Source of the DNA: Neisseria polysaccharea ATCC 43768
Lineage (GTDB): Bacteria; Pseudomonadota; Gammaproteobacteria; Burkholderiales; Neisseriaceae
Length of the DNA stretch: 32,022 nt
Assembly (NCBI GenBank): GCA_000176735.1
Contig: ADBE01000132.1
Coordinates: forward strand, 1-32,022
Reading direction: 5' to 3'
In this document: piece after piece, positions 15,260-24,273 of the stretch
Numbering within the stretch: the first letter of the stretch is position 1
How the letters are laid out: each line of letters opens with the position of its first letter
Made by a program: the position numbers and the translations under genes
The notes under the pieces: generated by a model
The model's database searches: none
The model's input: only the letters and a program-made list of their open reading frames with translations
What the model was told of the DNA's origin: nothing

Positions 15260-16108
15260 ATGTTAAGCAAAATCAGCGAATCACTGGCAAACCTTTCCGG
15301 TGCGGAACGCAAAGTCGCCGAATGTGCATTGGCGGAACCCAAATGGTTCGTCCATGCCGCCGTTGCCGAAATTGCCGAACGTGCGTCCGTCAGCCAGCCG
15401 ACCGTCATCCGATTCTGCCGCAGCTTGGGTTATAAAGGGCTGCCCGAGTTCAAGCTCGCGTTGTCCGCCAGCATCGGTCATGAGGGTATGCCCTATGTCC
15501 ACGAAGAACTCAACGCCGACGACGATATGGCAAGCGTGGTCGAGAAAGTGTTGGGCAATGCCGCCGCCTCGCTGTTGGGCGAACGCCGTTTCCTGAAAGA
15601 ATCGGAGCTGGAAAACGCCATTGCCACGCTGATGCACGCCCGCCGCGTTGAGTTTTACGGTGTGGGCAATTCCGGCATTGTGGCACAGGACGCGCAACAC
15701 AAGTTTTTCCGTTTCGGAATGTCCACGGTCGCCTATGTCGATACGCACACGCAGCTGATGGCAGCATCCGTTTTGAGCGATCAGGATGTTTTGGTTGCCA
15801 TTTCCAACACGGGTTCGTCTATCGAACTTTTGGATGCGGTCAGCATCGCCAAAGAAAACGGCGCGTCCGTCATCGCACTGACCCGCAACGATTCGCCTCT
15901 GGCGCAACTTGCCGACTGCGTGTTGAGCGTTGCCACACAGGAAAATGCCGAACTCTACACGCCCATGGTTTCCCGCCTCTTGCAGCTTGCCGTCATCGAC
16001 ATTCTCGCCATCGGACTTGCCCTGCGCTTGGGCGATGCTGCCAGCCTGCAATTGCAGAAAAGCAAAAAAAGCATACACAACAAGCACATCGATTACGACA
16101 AAGATTGA
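15260..16108 (+). CDS. hexR: RpiR-family transcriptional regulator HexR
   Basis: 282 aa. An N-terminal helix-turn-helix (VAEIAERASVSQPTVIRFCR, about residues 34-53) and a C-terminal SIS sugar-phosphate-binding domain (about 125-250, with FYGVGNSGIVAQDAQHKF and VLVAISNTGSSIELLDAV). HexR proteins repress glucose-catabolic genes and are released by KDPG, the product of Edd. The frame is open from 15224, but ATG 15260 (MLSKISESLANL) is preferred, with GAAGGG 10 bases upstream and the usual N-terminus. Location inside the zwf-pgl-glk cluster plus two operator-like palindromes at edd/zwf make HexR the most likely identity over other RpiR proteins. Confidence 0.88.
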   Translation: MLSKISESLANLSGAERKVAECALAEPKWFVHAAVAEIAERASVSQPTVIRFCRSLGYKGLPEFKLALSASIGHEGMPYVHEELNADDDMASVVEKVLGNAAASLLGERRFLKESELENAIATLMHARRVEFYGVGNSGIVAQDAQHKFFRFGMSTVAYVDTHTQLMAASVLSDQDVLVAISNTGSSIELLDAVSIAKENGASVIALTRNDSPLAQLADCVLSVATQENAELYTPMVSRLLQLAVIDILAIGLALRLGDAASLQLQKSKKSIHNKHIDYDKD

Positions 16109-16110
16109 CC

Positions 16111-16141
16111 TTCAGACGGCATCCCACAAATGCCGTCTGAA
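16111..16141 (+). terminator. DUS-pair hairpin between hexR and pgi
   Basis: TTCAGACGGCAT (16111-16122) and ATGCCGTCTGAA (16130-16141), 3 bases after the hexR stop. No T-run; possible partial terminator. Confidence 0.55.
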
Positions 16142-16228
16142 ATGCCGAACAAAGGTCGTCGGCGGCTTGCGGCAGTTTCCGGCAGCCTTTTCATCCCACA
16201 ACAAAAAACCTCATTCAGGAGCATATAG

Positions 16229-17875
16229 ATGAAACACCTTCACGACTTACCCGCATGGTCGAAATTGTGGAACCACTTTGACGACAGCAAAACATTGCAT
16301 ATGCGCGAAATGTTCGAGCAAGACCCGCAGCGTGCGGAACGCTACTGGCTGCAAGTTGGCGGACTGACGCTGGACTACTCCAAAAACCGCATCAACGACG
16401 AAACCATGTCGCTTTTGTTCGAGTTAGCGCGTGAAGCAGGCGTGCCGGAGCGGATGCGGCAGATGTTCCACGGCGAAAAAATCAATACAACGGAAAACCG
16501 CGCCGTCCTCCACGTCGCCCTTCGCAACCGCACCAATTCGCCGATTGTGGTTGACGGTGAAGATGTGATGCCAAAAGTCAACCGCGTTTTGCAACGTATG
16601 GGCGAATTTGCACACGAAGTCCGCAGCGGAAGTTGGCTGGGCTATACCAACCAAGTCATTACCGACGTTGTCAACATCGGTATCGGCGGATCGGATTTGG
16701 GTCCGCTGATGATGTGTACCGCGCTCAAACCTTTCGGTCATCCGCGCCTCAATATGCACTTCGTCTCCAACGTGGACGGCTCGCAACTGCGCGACGTATT
16801 GTCCAAAGTCCACCCCGAAACCACGCTGTTCATCATCGCCTCCAAAACATTTACCACGCAGGAAACGCTGACCAACGCGCTGACCGCGCGCGAATGGTTT
16901 TTGAATCATGCGGGCGACGAAGAAGCCGTTGCCAAACACTTCGCCGCCGTTTCCACCAATCAAAAAGCCGTCGCCGAATTCGGCATCGACACCGCCAATA
17001 TGTTTGAATTTTGGGATTGGGTCGGCGGGCGATACAGCCTGTGGTCCGCCATCGGATTGCCGATTATGCTGTATCTCGGCGAAGAAAACTTCATCGAAAT
17101 GCTCAACGGCGCGCACCTGATGGACCAACACTTCATCAACACACCGCTCGAGCGCAACCTGCCCGCCATCCTCGCCCTCATCGGCATCTGGTATATCAAC
17201 TACTACGGAGGCGGCAGCCACGTCATCGCACCTTACGACCAACATTTGCACCGCCTGCCCAAATTCATCCAGCAGCTCGATATGGAAAGCAACGGCAAAC
17301 AAGTTACCCTCGACGGCAAAGCAGTCGGTTACGAAACCTCGCCGATTATCTGGGGCGAAACCGGCATCAACGGCCAGCACGCCTTCTTCCAACTGCTGCA
17401 CCAAGGCACGCACATCACGCCGATCGACCTGATTGCCTCGCTTGAAAAACGCAGCAACCTGCCCGGCCACCACGAAATCCTGCTTGCCAACGTCTTCGCC
17501 CAGGCCGAAGCCTTTATGCGCGGCAAAACCCCCGACGAAGTCCGTGCCGAACTCAAAGCGCAGGGTATGGATGAAGCGCGCATCGAAGAGCTGGTGCCGC
17601 ACAAAACCTTCTCCGGCAACCGTCCGACCAACCTCATCCTGATGGACAAGGTCAACCCGCGCAATATGGGCAGCCTGATTGCCATGTACGAACACAAAAC
17701 CTTCGTACAAGGCATCATTTGGGGCATCAACAGCTTCGACCAGTGGGGCGTGGAACTCGGCAAACAACTGGCTAAAACCATTTTGGGCGAACTGACCGGC
17801 GAAACCGTGCCGCAAAAGCACGACAGTTCGACCGAACGCCTGATCAACCTCTACCTGCAGACCAACTGCAAATAA
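16229..17875 (+). CDS. pgi: Glucose-6-phosphate isomerase
   Basis: 548 aa, full length. Interconverts glucose-6-phosphate and fructose-6-phosphate. Motifs: [25 protein letters not shown] (from residue 205), the [13 protein letters not shown] block, the catalytic-His neighbourhood [18 protein letters not shown], and the second PGI signature from residue 481 ([20 protein letters not shown]). AGGAG lies 9 bases before the ATG. It ends the hexose cluster and is followed by a strong terminator. Many neisseriae carry a second pgi elsewhere, so this may be one of two. Confidence 0.96.
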   Translation: MKHLHDLPAWSKLWNHFDDSKTLHMREMFEQDPQRAERYWLQVGGLTLDYSKNRINDETMSLLFELAREAGVPERMRQMFHGEKINTTENRAVLHVALRNRTNSPIVVDGEDVMPKVNRVLQRMGEFAHEVRSGSWLGYTNQVITDVVNIGIGGSDLGPLMMCTALKPFGHPRLNMHFVSNVDGSQLRDVLSKVHPETTLFIIASKTFTTQETLTNALTAREWFLNHAGDEEAVAKHFAAVSTNQKAVAEFGIDTANMFEFWDWVGGRYSLWSAIGLPIMLYLGEENFIEMLNGAHLMDQHFINTPLERNLPAILALIGIWYINYYGGGSHVIAPYDQHLHRLPKFIQQLDMESNGKQVTLDGKAVGYETSPIIWGETGINGQHAFFQLLHQGTHITPIDLIASLEKRSNLPGHHEILLANVFAQAEAFMRGKTPDEVRAELKAQGMDEARIEELVPHKTFSGNRPTNLILMDKVNPRNMGSLIAMYEHKTFVQGIIWGINSFDQWGVELGKQLAKTILGELTGETVPQKHDSSTERLINLYLQTNCK

Positions 17876-17884
17876 AACCTGCGG

Positions 17885-17926
17885 AAAAATGCCGTCTGAA
17901 CGTCGACCGTTTCAGACGGCATTTTT
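17885..17926 (+). terminator. DUS-pair terminator after pgi
   Basis: AAAAATGCCGTCTGAA, loop, TTCAGACGGCATTTTT; DUS at 17889-17900 and 17911-17922, with T-run to 17926. Confidence 0.9.
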
Positions 17927-17952
17927 ATCGAACAGGAAAACCGTCGGTAAAC

Positions 17953-17981
17953 TTGCAGAGCGTGTGCAATCCCGATATGAT
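17953..17981 (+). promoter_or_regulatory. Candidate promoter of the LprI-like lipoprotein gene
   Basis: TTGCAG (17953-17958), 17-base spacer, TATGAT (17976-17981), about 110 bases before ATG 18092. Confidence 0.5.
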
Positions 17982-18091
17982 GGTTCGCATAAATTTAAAC
18001 ATGTATGTTCCGCAGCCATGTACTTCAAGTGCCGTAGCGTGTGTGGAAATACGCAACAGACAGTCCGTGTTTGGACGGCAAAGGAAATCCG

Positions 18092-19294
18092 ATGAAAAAA
18101 AACTTACCCGCACTGGCATTGGCAAGTATGCTGATTTTGTCGGGCTGCGACCGTTTGGGAATAGGCAACCCGTTTTCCGGAAAGGAAATTTCCTGCGGCA
18201 GTGAGGAAGCGAAAGAGATTCTGGTCAAACTCGTCCGCGAAAATGTCGAAGGGGAAACCGTCAAAACCTTTGACGACGACGCATTCAAAGACCAGGCATT
18301 TGCCGACATTGGCATATCGCGTATCCGCAGCATGATCGAACGTTTGGGCATAACCATCGATGAAATCCGTACTGCCGAAAAAACCGACACGTCCAGCAAA
18401 CTCAAATGTGAAGCCACGTTAAAACTGGACGTGCCCGACGATGTTGTCGATTATGCCGTCGCCGCCAACCAATCCATAGGCAACAGCTATAAGAAAACGC
18501 CCGACTTTTTTGAACGCTACTACCGCAAAGAAGGCGCGTATTACATCAAGACTATTTCTTACAGCGTCCAGCCGACAGACGACAAAAGCAAAATTTTTGC
18601 CGAACTGAATCAGGCATACGATATCATCCATCCGCTCAGCGAGCTGGTGTCTATGGCACTGATTAAAGAGCCGTTGGACAAAGCGAAACAAAGGAACGAA
18701 GAACTTGAAGCGGCAGAAGCCGCCGCGCAGGAAGCGAGGGAGGCAGAAGAAGTGGCGGCGCAGGAGGCATTGGGTCGGGAGCAGGAAGCCGCCCGCGTAT
18801 CCGAATGGGAAGAACGCTACAAGTTGTCGCGCAGCGAGTTCGAGCAGTTCTGGAAAGGATTGCCGCAAACTGTACAGAATAAACTGCAAGCTTCGCAGAA
18901 AACATGGAAAAGCGGTATGGACAAAATCTGTGCCAACAATGCGAAAGCCGAAAGTGAAACGCCAAACGGCATAAAAATCAGCGAACTGGCATGCAAAACG
19001 GCGGAAACCGAAGCACGCTTGGAAGAGCTGCACAACCGCAAGAAAGCAGTGATTGACGAAATTATCAGGGAAGCAGACAAAAAAGAAAGGACTGCCAAGG
19101 CGGCATTGGATGGTGCGGTTCAGGCACTGCCTGCCGATATTGCCGAAACCGTCATGCCCGAGTACCGCAACTGGCAAAACGGTTTGAATGCCAAATGCGC
19201 CGACGGCGACGAATACGGCGTGGCACAATCCGACTGCCGTACCAGAGAAATCAATGCGAAAACCAAAGAAATCCAAGGTTATCTGATTAACTGA
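18092..19294 (+). CDS. Lipoprotein with LprI/DUF1311-like repeats
   Basis: 400 aa. Start ATG 18092 (MKKNLPALALASMLILSGCD) follows AAAGGA; the longer frame from 18041 lacks sense as a signal. The signal peptide ends in the lipobox LSGC with acylated C19. Residues about 20-200 are an unrecognised folded domain; about 205-250 form a charged, alanine/glutamate-rich coiled coil (EELEAAEAAAQEAREAEEVA). The C-terminus has two cysteine-containing repeats, WKSGMDKIC...ISELACKTAETEARLEEL and YRNWQNGLNAKC...QSDCRTREINAKT, resembling LprI/DUF1311 lysozyme-inhibitor modules. Role as an envelope lysozyme inhibitor is possible but inferred. Stands alone between terminators. Confidence 0.7.
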   Translation: MKKNLPALALASMLILSGCDRLGIGNPFSGKEISCGSEEAKEILVKLVRENVEGETVKTFDDDAFKDQAFADIGISRIRSMIERLGITIDEIRTAEKTDTSSKLKCEATLKLDVPDDVVDYAVAANQSIGNSYKKTPDFFERYYRKEGAYYIKTISYSVQPTDDKSKIFAELNQAYDIIHPLSELVSMALIKEPLDKAKQRNEELEAAEAAAQEAREAEEVAAQEALGREQEAARVSEWEERYKLSRSEFEQFWKGLPQTVQNKLQASQKTWKSGMDKICANNAKAESETPNGIKISELACKTAETEARLEELHNRKKAVIDEIIREADKKERTAKAALDGAVQALPADIAETVMPEYRNWQNGLNAKCADGDEYGVAQSDCRTREINAKTKEIQGYLIN

Positions 19295-19308
19295 CCTTCG
19301 ATTTGAAG

Positions 19309-19349
19309 ATGCCGTCTGAAATGCTTTTGCGTTTCAGACGGCATTTTTT
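19309..19349. terminator. DUS-pair terminator
   Basis: ATGCCGTCTGAA (19309-19320) and TTCAGACGGCAT (19333-19344) plus T-run to 19349, closing the lipoprotein gene. The 125 bases after it hold no gene. Confidence 0.88.
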
Positions 19350-19474
19350 GTCGGGATGGCAATTTTGAACAGCGACCGTTTTTTGTCGGGTATAAATGCC
19401 CGACTTACGGCTGCGGGTTGAAGCCGTAGGGCACATTGCCATACTGCCGTTTGTTTTGTTGCGGTGTGTTGCCG

Positions 19475-20008
19475 CTATTCTGTAAAGAAAGTATGTGCGC
19501 CGAGGTAGTTTTTGGCGTAAAACGGTGTGGAGAGTTTTTCAGTTTTGATGGTTTTACCGCTACTGGGGGCATGGATGAATTCGCCGTTGCCGATGTAGAG
19601 TCCGACGTGTGAGTAGCGGTGTGCGCCGCCCGTATTAAAGAATACCAGGTCGCCCGCTTTGAGGCGGCTGTCGGGGATTTTGCGGCTGGCTGCCGCCATG
19701 TCGCGGGCGGTGCGGGGAAGGTTGACGTTAAGGGCGTTTTTGTAAACGAATTGAATCATGCCGCTGCAGTCGAAGCCGGTTGCGGTGCTGCTGCCGCCCC
19801 ATTTGTAGGGCGTGCCGATGAGTCCGAGGCTGTGGAGCATGAGTTCCTGCGAGCCTTGTGTGCGGTCGATGTGGCTGATGCGGACGGCTTGGATTTGCCG
19901 GACTGTCTGTTTGGGTTTCGGTTGGCGGTGTTTGTCGGAGGTCGTGCCACATGAGGCGAGGAGCAGTGCGCTGAGACAGAGGAAAAGGGTTTTGTTGAGG
20001 GGAAACAT
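19475..20008 (-). CDS. NlpC/P60-family lipoprotein peptidase
   Basis: 177 aa. Signal peptide MFPLNKTLFLCLSALLLASC with lipobox LASC (C20), then a short linker and an NlpC/P60 cysteine peptidase domain (about 54-177). The catalytic triad is visible: C81 in FDCSGMIQFVY, H134 in SHVGLYIGNG and a third polar His at H146 (IHAPSSG). Such enzymes cut peptide stems of peptidoglycan, typically the D-Glu/meso-DAP bond, in the periplasm. The domain is small, like the Spr/NlpC group. Downstream (minus strand) of the phospholipase D-like gene with a CREE between; transcription may be shared. Confidence 0.9.
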   Translation of the reverse strand: MFPLNKTLFLCLSALLLASCGTTSDKHRQPKPKQTVRQIQAVRISHIDRTQGSQELMLHSLGLIGTPYKWGGSSTATGFDCSGMIQFVYKNALNVNLPRTARDMAAASRKIPDSRLKAGDLVFFNTGGAHRYSHVGLYIGNGEFIHAPSSGKTIKTEKLSTPFYAKNYLGAHTFFTE

Positions 20009-20032
20009 GGTTTTTCCTTTGCGGGTTCGGAT

Positions 20033-20058
20033 ATGCCGTCTGAAGGTGTTTCAGACGG
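20033..20058. repeat. DUS pair interrupted by a CREE
   Basis: A complete DUS (20033-20044) is followed by TTCAGACGG (20050-20058), the first 9 of 12 bases of its complement. The sequence then changes directly to the TATAGTGG end of the CREE. The element thus appears to have replaced or split the right arm. Confidence 0.8.
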
Positions 20059-20165
20059 TATAGTGGATTAAATTTAAATCAGGACAAGGCGACGAAGCCG
20101 CAGACAGTACAAATAGTACGGCAAGGCGAGGCAACGTCGTACTGGTTTAAATTTAATCCACTATA
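20059..20165. repeat. Short Correia element (CREE), 107 bp
   Basis: TATAGTGGATTAAATTT...AAATTTAATCCACTATA, nearly identical to the copy at 8262-8368. It ends 3 bases from the stop codon of the phospholipase D-like gene. Confidence 0.92.
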
Positions 20166-20168
20166 TTT

Positions 20169-21695
20169 CTATAATAAACCTTCTATGGGCAGCAGGGATA
20201 GGATTTTTGCGGCGATGCGTTTCCAAAGTTTGGCTTCGGGTTCGTTCGGGTAGGTTTTTCGGGTGGCGGGATCGTGCCATTGCAGGCGGTTGTGTTTGTC
20301 GAGGGTAACGCGGTAGGCGTATTCGGGCGTGGTATCGGCAAGGGTGCGCTCCATCTGTTCTGCGATTTTGGGGCTTTCGATGACGACGCCCATTTCAGTA
20401 TTGAGCCGTGCGGAACGAGGGTCGAGGTTGAATGAGCCGATGAAGATGCGTTTGCCGTCCACGATGAAGGTTTTGGCATGCAGGCTGGTTACGGAGCTGC
20501 CGGTCAGGCCTTTGTCTTTTGTAGCGGGGACGGCATGGTTGGGTTGCAGCTCGTAGAGTTTGATGCCGGCTTTGAGCAGCGGTTTTCGGTATTTGACGTA
20601 GCCGGAATGGACGGCGGCAACATCGGTCGCCTGTAGCGAGTTGGTCAGGACGGTAACGTCTATGCCGTCCTGCACCAGTTTTGCCAGTGCGTCTGTGCCG
20701 GATTTTGTAGGGACGAAATAGGGTGAAACCAGATAGATGCTTTTTTCGGGCTGTTTGAGGGCGTTTTGCAGGCGGTCGGCAATCGGCGGTTTGCGGCTGT
20801 CGCGGTCCAGCCCTTTGTCGGGATCGTCGCTGATTAGGCGGGTTTGGACGCTTTGCCAGTCGATGCGTCCTGTCTGTATTTTTTGGTAGAGGGGCGACTG
20901 TTCGACGGTTTCGCGGTAGCGCAGGAGCGCGTGTCTAGATGTTTCGTCGTTGTATCCGAGTGCTTGAAGACCCTTGCCGATGTTGCCGCTGCGGATGATG
21001 CGCGTGGCGTTGTGGGCGGAATGGCTTGCCCAGTAGCGGTCAAAATCGTATGAAACTTCGCTAACGACGCTGCCGGTAGCGAGGATGTCCAAGTCGGCAA
21101 AAACGGTATCGTTCCTGACTTTGAAATATTCATCGCCGATGTTGCGTCCGCCGAGGATGGTCGCACGGTTGTCGGCGGTAAAGGATTTGTTGTGCATACG
21201 GCGGTTGAGGCGGGCAAAGTCGGTCAGGTAGCCTAAGGCACGCCATTTTCGTAAGACGAAGGGGTTGAACAGGCGTACTTCGATATTGGGATGGCTGTCG
21301 AGGGCAAGCAGGAGGTCGTCCAAGCCGCGCGTGTTGTTGTCGTCCAACAGCAGGCGTACGCGCACGCCGCGTTCTGCGGCAAGGTACATCAGGTTGAACA
21401 GCAGCCGACCGGAAATGTCGTTGCGCCAGATGTAGTATTGCAAATCGAGGCTGTGTTCGGCAGATTCGATAAGGGCGGCGCGGGCGGCAAAGGCTTCGTG
21501 GGGGTCGTCGAGCAGGTAAATGTCGGACAGGCGGCTGTCGGACGGGAAATGGCGGATGTGCAGGACTTTATCCAAACGGACGGGGGAAGCAGTGTCAAAA
21601 TGGCGGCTTTCCGTGCGTTCGTCCAAGGGCGGCAGCCATGCGGCGCACGAGCAGAGCAGGAGGAACAACAGGGGAAGGAGGCTGCGTGTTTTCAT
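20169..21695 (-). CDS. Phospholipase D-family lipoprotein (cardiolipin synthase-like)
   Basis: 508 aa. Signal peptide with lipobox LCSC (C17), so it is probably a lipoprotein rather than a membrane-helix ClsA. Two PLD/HKD motifs are complete: HNKSFTAD with H168-K170-D175 followed by [10 protein letters not shown], and HAKTFIVD with H406-K408-D413 followed by GSFNLDPRS. This layout fits the ClsC/YmdC-like group that makes cardiolipin from two phospholipids, and also the secreted gonococcal PLD described as aiding cervical cell invasion. Which of these it does cannot be told from sequence. ATG 21695 gives the signal peptide; AGGAAA... is a weak ribosome site. A single DUS lies just upstream (21706-21717). 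Confidence 0.85.
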   Translation of the reverse strand: MKTRSLLPLLFLLLCSCAAWLPPLDERTESRHFDTASPVRLDKVLHIRHFPSDSRLSDIYLLDDPHEAFAARAALIESAEHSLDLQYYIWRNDISGRLLFNLMYLAAERGVRVRLLLDDNNTRGLDDLLLALDSHPNIEVRLFNPFVLRKWRALGYLTDFARLNRRMHNKSFTADNRATILGGRNIGDEYFKVRNDTVFADLDILATGSVVSEVSYDFDRYWASHSAHNATRIIRSGNIGKGLQALGYNDETSRHALLRYRETVEQSPLYQKIQTGRIDWQSVQTRLISDDPDKGLDRDSRKPPIADRLQNALKQPEKSIYLVSPYFVPTKSGTDALAKLVQDGIDVTVLTNSLQATDVAAVHSGYVKYRKPLLKAGIKLYELQPNHAVPATKDKGLTGSSVTSLHAKTFIVDGKRIFIGSFNLDPRSARLNTEMGVVIESPKIAEQMERTLADTTPEYAYRVTLDKHNRLQWHDPATRKTYPNEPEAKLWKRIAAKILSLLPIEGLL

Positions 21696-21803
21696 AGGAA
21701 ATCGGTTCAGACGGCATTACCTGTGTTTTGGGTTGGCGCACATGGAAGTGCGACATCATAATCCAAACGTTGAAACGGGTAAAAGTTTTGCGTGCGAACC
21801 GCT

Positions 21804-23210
21804 TCAGGATGGTGTGTTCCGTGTCAGGTTGGTGCCGTCTGAAACGTGCAGCCGATTGAATACCAGCGATGAGGCAAGGGTGATGCCGCCGATGCTGAGC
21901 AGGGTCATACGGAAGGCGGAATGCAGACCTGAAGAAGCCGGTATCAGAAATGTCCAGTTTTTAAGGATTAATGCGCCGGCAACAATGCCCATGCTGATGG
22001 CAAGCTGTTGGTTGACCGCCATCAGGCTGTTGCCGCTGCCGGTCTGTTGCGGGCGCAAATCGGCGAGGGTCAGCGTGTTCATGGCAGAAAACTGTAGGGA
22101 GTTGCACGCGCCGATCGCCAGCGAGAGGAAAATCCAAATCCACAGCGGCGAGTTTCCGTCAGGCAGGGCGAGCAGCATGATGAAGGCGGCAAGCAGCTTG
22201 GTGTTCCAAAGCAGTACCGTGCGGTAGCCAAAACGTTTCATGAGCGGTGCAATCAGCGGTTTGACCAGCAGCGAAGACAGGGCGACGGGTGCGACCAGCC
22301 AACCCGACAGGCTTGCGCCGAAGCCGAAAGCGACTTGAAACATCAGGGGCATCAGAAAAGGAATCGAGCTGATGCCGAGACGGCTGAACAGGTTGCCTGC
22401 CAATCCCAGACGGAAAGTGCGTATCAGGAATAAATCGGCAGAATAAATCGGATGGGGTGCCGTTTTCATGTGTCTGAAATAACGGTGTGCAAACAGCAGT
22501 CCGCCGCACAGCGGCAACAGTGCAAAATACGGAGGCAGCGCGTGCGACAGGCTTTCTGCAGCAAGCAGCAGCAGGCAGGCGGCAGCGGAAAAGATCAGAT
22601 AGCCTTTGAAATCCAGAGCGGTATCGTTGCCTTTGACATCGGGCATGATGTTGCGTCCCAATATGAAACCCAGCAGACCGATGGGCAGGTTGAGCAGGAA
22701 AATCCAGTGCCACGAAGCGTATTCGACCAAATAACCGCCCGCCAAAGGCCCCAACACAGGGCCGATTAGTGCAGGCATGACCGCATAATTGATGGCGTTG
22801 AGCAGCTTGGACTTGTCGTACACACGCAAGATGGTCAGACGCGGTATCGGAACCAGCATCGAACCGCCGATGCCCTGAACGACACGGGAAAGCGTCAATT
22901 CAAACAGCGAACCCGATGCGGCGCACAATGCCGATCCGAGCATAAAAACGGCAATCGAACCGAAAAAGACTTTTTTCGTTCCGAACCTGTCCGCCAAATA
23001 ACCGCTCAAAGGAATCAGCAGGGCAACCGTCAGCGTATAGGCAACGACTGCCAGTTGCATATCCAGAGGCGATTCGTTCAGGTCGGCGGCAATTTTGGGC
23101 AGTGCGGTATTTAAAATGGTCGCATCCAACATCTGCATAAAAATGGCAATTGCCAGCAGAAGCGGCAGCCAAGGGGATGGTGCACTGGCGGATAGGGTGT
23201 TTTTTTCCAT
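21804..23210 (-). CDS. MFS multidrug exporter, DHA2 (14-helix) type
   Basis: 468 aa from ATG 23210 (MEKNTLSASAP); ATG 23228 or the far start at 23312 are alternatives. Many hydrophobic helices throughout. Motif A is present between helices 2 and 3 (GYLADRFGTKKVFF), and LDATILNTALPKIA is the DHA2-type motif in helix 1, with motif C-like GPVLGPLAGGYLV in helix 5. Closest in design to MdtD/EmrB proteins that export drugs with proton entry; substrate unknown. No partner membrane-fusion gene adjoins. The last codons overlap a near-DUS (GTGCCGTCTGAA). The strong Fur box lies about 108 bases upstream and could affect it. Confidence 0.85.
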   Translation of the reverse strand: MEKNTLSASAPSPWLPLLLAIAIFMQMLDATILNTALPKIAADLNESPLDMQLAVVAYTLTVALLIPLSGYLADRFGTKKVFFGSIAVFMLGSALCAASGSLFELTLSRVVQGIGGSMLVPIPRLTILRVYDKSKLLNAINYAVMPALIGPVLGPLAGGYLVEYASWHWIFLLNLPIGLLGFILGRNIMPDVKGNDTALDFKGYLIFSAAACLLLLAAESLSHALPPYFALLPLCGGLLFAHRYFRHMKTAPHPIYSADLFLIRTFRLGLAGNLFSRLGISSIPFLMPLMFQVAFGFGASLSGWLVAPVALSSLLVKPLIAPLMKRFGYRTVLLWNTKLLAAFIMLLALPDGNSPLWIWIFLSLAIGACNSLQFSAMNTLTLADLRPQQTGSGNSLMAVNQQLAISMGIVAGALILKNWTFLIPASSGLHSAFRMTLLSIGGITLASSLVFNRLHVSDGTNLTRNTPS

Positions 23211-23251
23211 AGGGCGATTGTACCCCATCCTTGTGCCGTTATCGTTTTCAG

Positions 23252-23263
23252 ATGCCGTCTGAA
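23252..23263 (+). other. Single DUS upstream of the MFS gene
   Basis: ATGCCGTCTGAA, followed within 3 bases by a second partial copy (ATGCCGTC), in the leader of the minus-strand MFS gene. Confidence 0.85.
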
Positions 23264-23317
23264 TGCCGTCAGAGTCGGCGTCCTGAATGTTCACAAGCAA
23301 ACGAATCGGCATTTCAT

Positions 23318-23336
23318 TGTAATGATAATTATTATC
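23318..23336. promoter_or_regulatory. Fur box
   Basis: TGTAATGATAATTATTATC matches the 19-bp Fur consensus GATAATGATAATCATTATC at 16 of 19 positions. It lies between the divergent MFS gene and lutA. A further GATAAT-like run (AAAATTATCAGAG) follows at once, so two Fur dimers could bind. Iron-dependent repression of the lut operon fits its iron-sulfur content. Confidence 0.75.
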
Positions 23337-23414
23337 GAAAATTATCAGAGTAAGATACAGTAAGCGTTATGGGGTAGTTTGTAAAAAAAACCGGATTATT
23401 TTTTAAAATTAGAC

Positions 23415-23443
23415 TTGACCCACAACAGTCAATTACTTAAAGT
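23415..23443 (+). promoter_or_regulatory. Candidate lut promoter and TTGAC/GTCAA inverted repeat
   Basis: TTGACC (23415-23420), 17-base spacer, TAAAGT (23438-23443). TTGAC and GTCAA with 8 bases between (23415-23432) form an inverted repeat over the -35 box, a possible regulator site. No known consensus fits well. A small hairpin, AACGGG-TTT-CCCGTT (23469-23483), lies in the leader just before lutA. Confidence 0.4.
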
Positions 23444-23493
23444 AAACGCTTACCTTTCTACAGAGAAAAACGGGTTTCCCGTTATCAAAAAAC

Positions 23494-24273
23494 ATGAGCG
23501 CAACCACTCCCCCCAAAATCATCCGATACGACAGCAATCCGACCGATGTCTATTTTTTCGGCACTTGCGTCCTTGATCTTTTTATGCCCGAAGCAGGCAT
23601 GGATGCCATTGCCCTAATCGAGCAGCAGGGCATACGCGTCCATTTCCCGATGGCGCAAAGCTGCTGCGGCCAGCCTGCTTATTCATCCGGCCATCCGACC
23701 GAAGCCTTCGATGTCGCCAAAGCGCAACTCGGTCTTTTCCCCGAAAACTGGCCGATTGTCGTACCGTCCGGCTCATGCGGCGGCATGATGAAGCACCATT
23801 GGCCGACGCTGTTTAAAGGCAGCGAGTATGAGGAAAGGGCTGTGGATTGCGCCAAGCGCATCATCGAGTTTACCCATTTCCTGCTTGCTATCGGTTTCAA
23901 ACCCGAAGACAAGGGCGAACCGGTCAAAGTCGCCGTTCACACTTCCTGCGCCGCCCGCCGCGAAATGAATGTCCATCTTTCAGGCTGGCAGTTGATTGAC
24001 GGTATGGAAAATGTTGAACGTATCGTTCACGACCACGAAAGCGAATGCTGCGGCTTTGGCGGTACATTCTCTGTCAAACAGGCCGATATTTCCGGCGCGA
24101 TGGTAATCGACAAAGTTGCCGCGCTGAAAGAAACCGGTGCGACCGAAATCATCAGCGCGGACTGCGGCTGCATGATGAACATCGGCGGCAAAATCGCTAA
24201 GGACGAGCCGAATATGCCGCGTCCGAAACACATCGCATCCTTCTTGTTGGAACGTACCGGAGGCAAAGCATGA
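23494..24273 (+). CDS. lutA: Lactate utilisation protein LutA (Fe-S oxidoreductase, LldE type)
   Basis: 259 aa. Subunit of the LutABC L-lactate oxidation complex. It has two CCG (cysteine-rich) domains: SCCGQPAYSSG with GSCGGMMKHH in the first half, and HTSCAARRE, ECCGFGGTF and DCGCMMNIGG in the second, which bind Fe-S/heterodisulfide-type clusters. No clear Shine-Dalgarno precedes ATG 23494 (ATCAAAAAACATG), and a small hairpin sits 10 bases upstream, so translation may be weak or regulated. Its stop overlaps the next ATG (ATGA). Part of lutA-lutC-lutB. Confidence 0.92.
   Translation: MSATTPPKIIRYDSNPTDVYFFGTCVLDLFMPEAGMDAIALIEQQGIRVHFPMAQSCCGQPAYSSGHPTEAFDVAKAQLGLFPENWPIVVPSGSCGGMMKHHWPTLFKGSEYEERAVDCAKRIIEFTHFLLAIGFKPEDKGEPVKVAVHTSCAARREMNVHLSGWQLIDGMENVERIVHDHESECCGFGGTFSVKQADISGAMVIDKVAALKETGATEIISADCGCMMNIGGKIAKDEPNMPRPKHIASFLLERTGGKA

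Noticed and set aside
14581-15408. Minus-strand frame across glk and hexR
   Set aside because: Spans the antisense of two real genes; no independent evidence.
16424-17821. 465-codon minus-strand frame inside pgi
   Set aside because: Antisense shadow of pgi, whose motifs on the plus strand are unmistakable.
18041-18091. N-terminal extension of the LprI-like lipoprotein
   Set aside because: The extension would precede the signal peptide; ATG 18092 has a good ribosome site and begins the lipoprotein signal directly.
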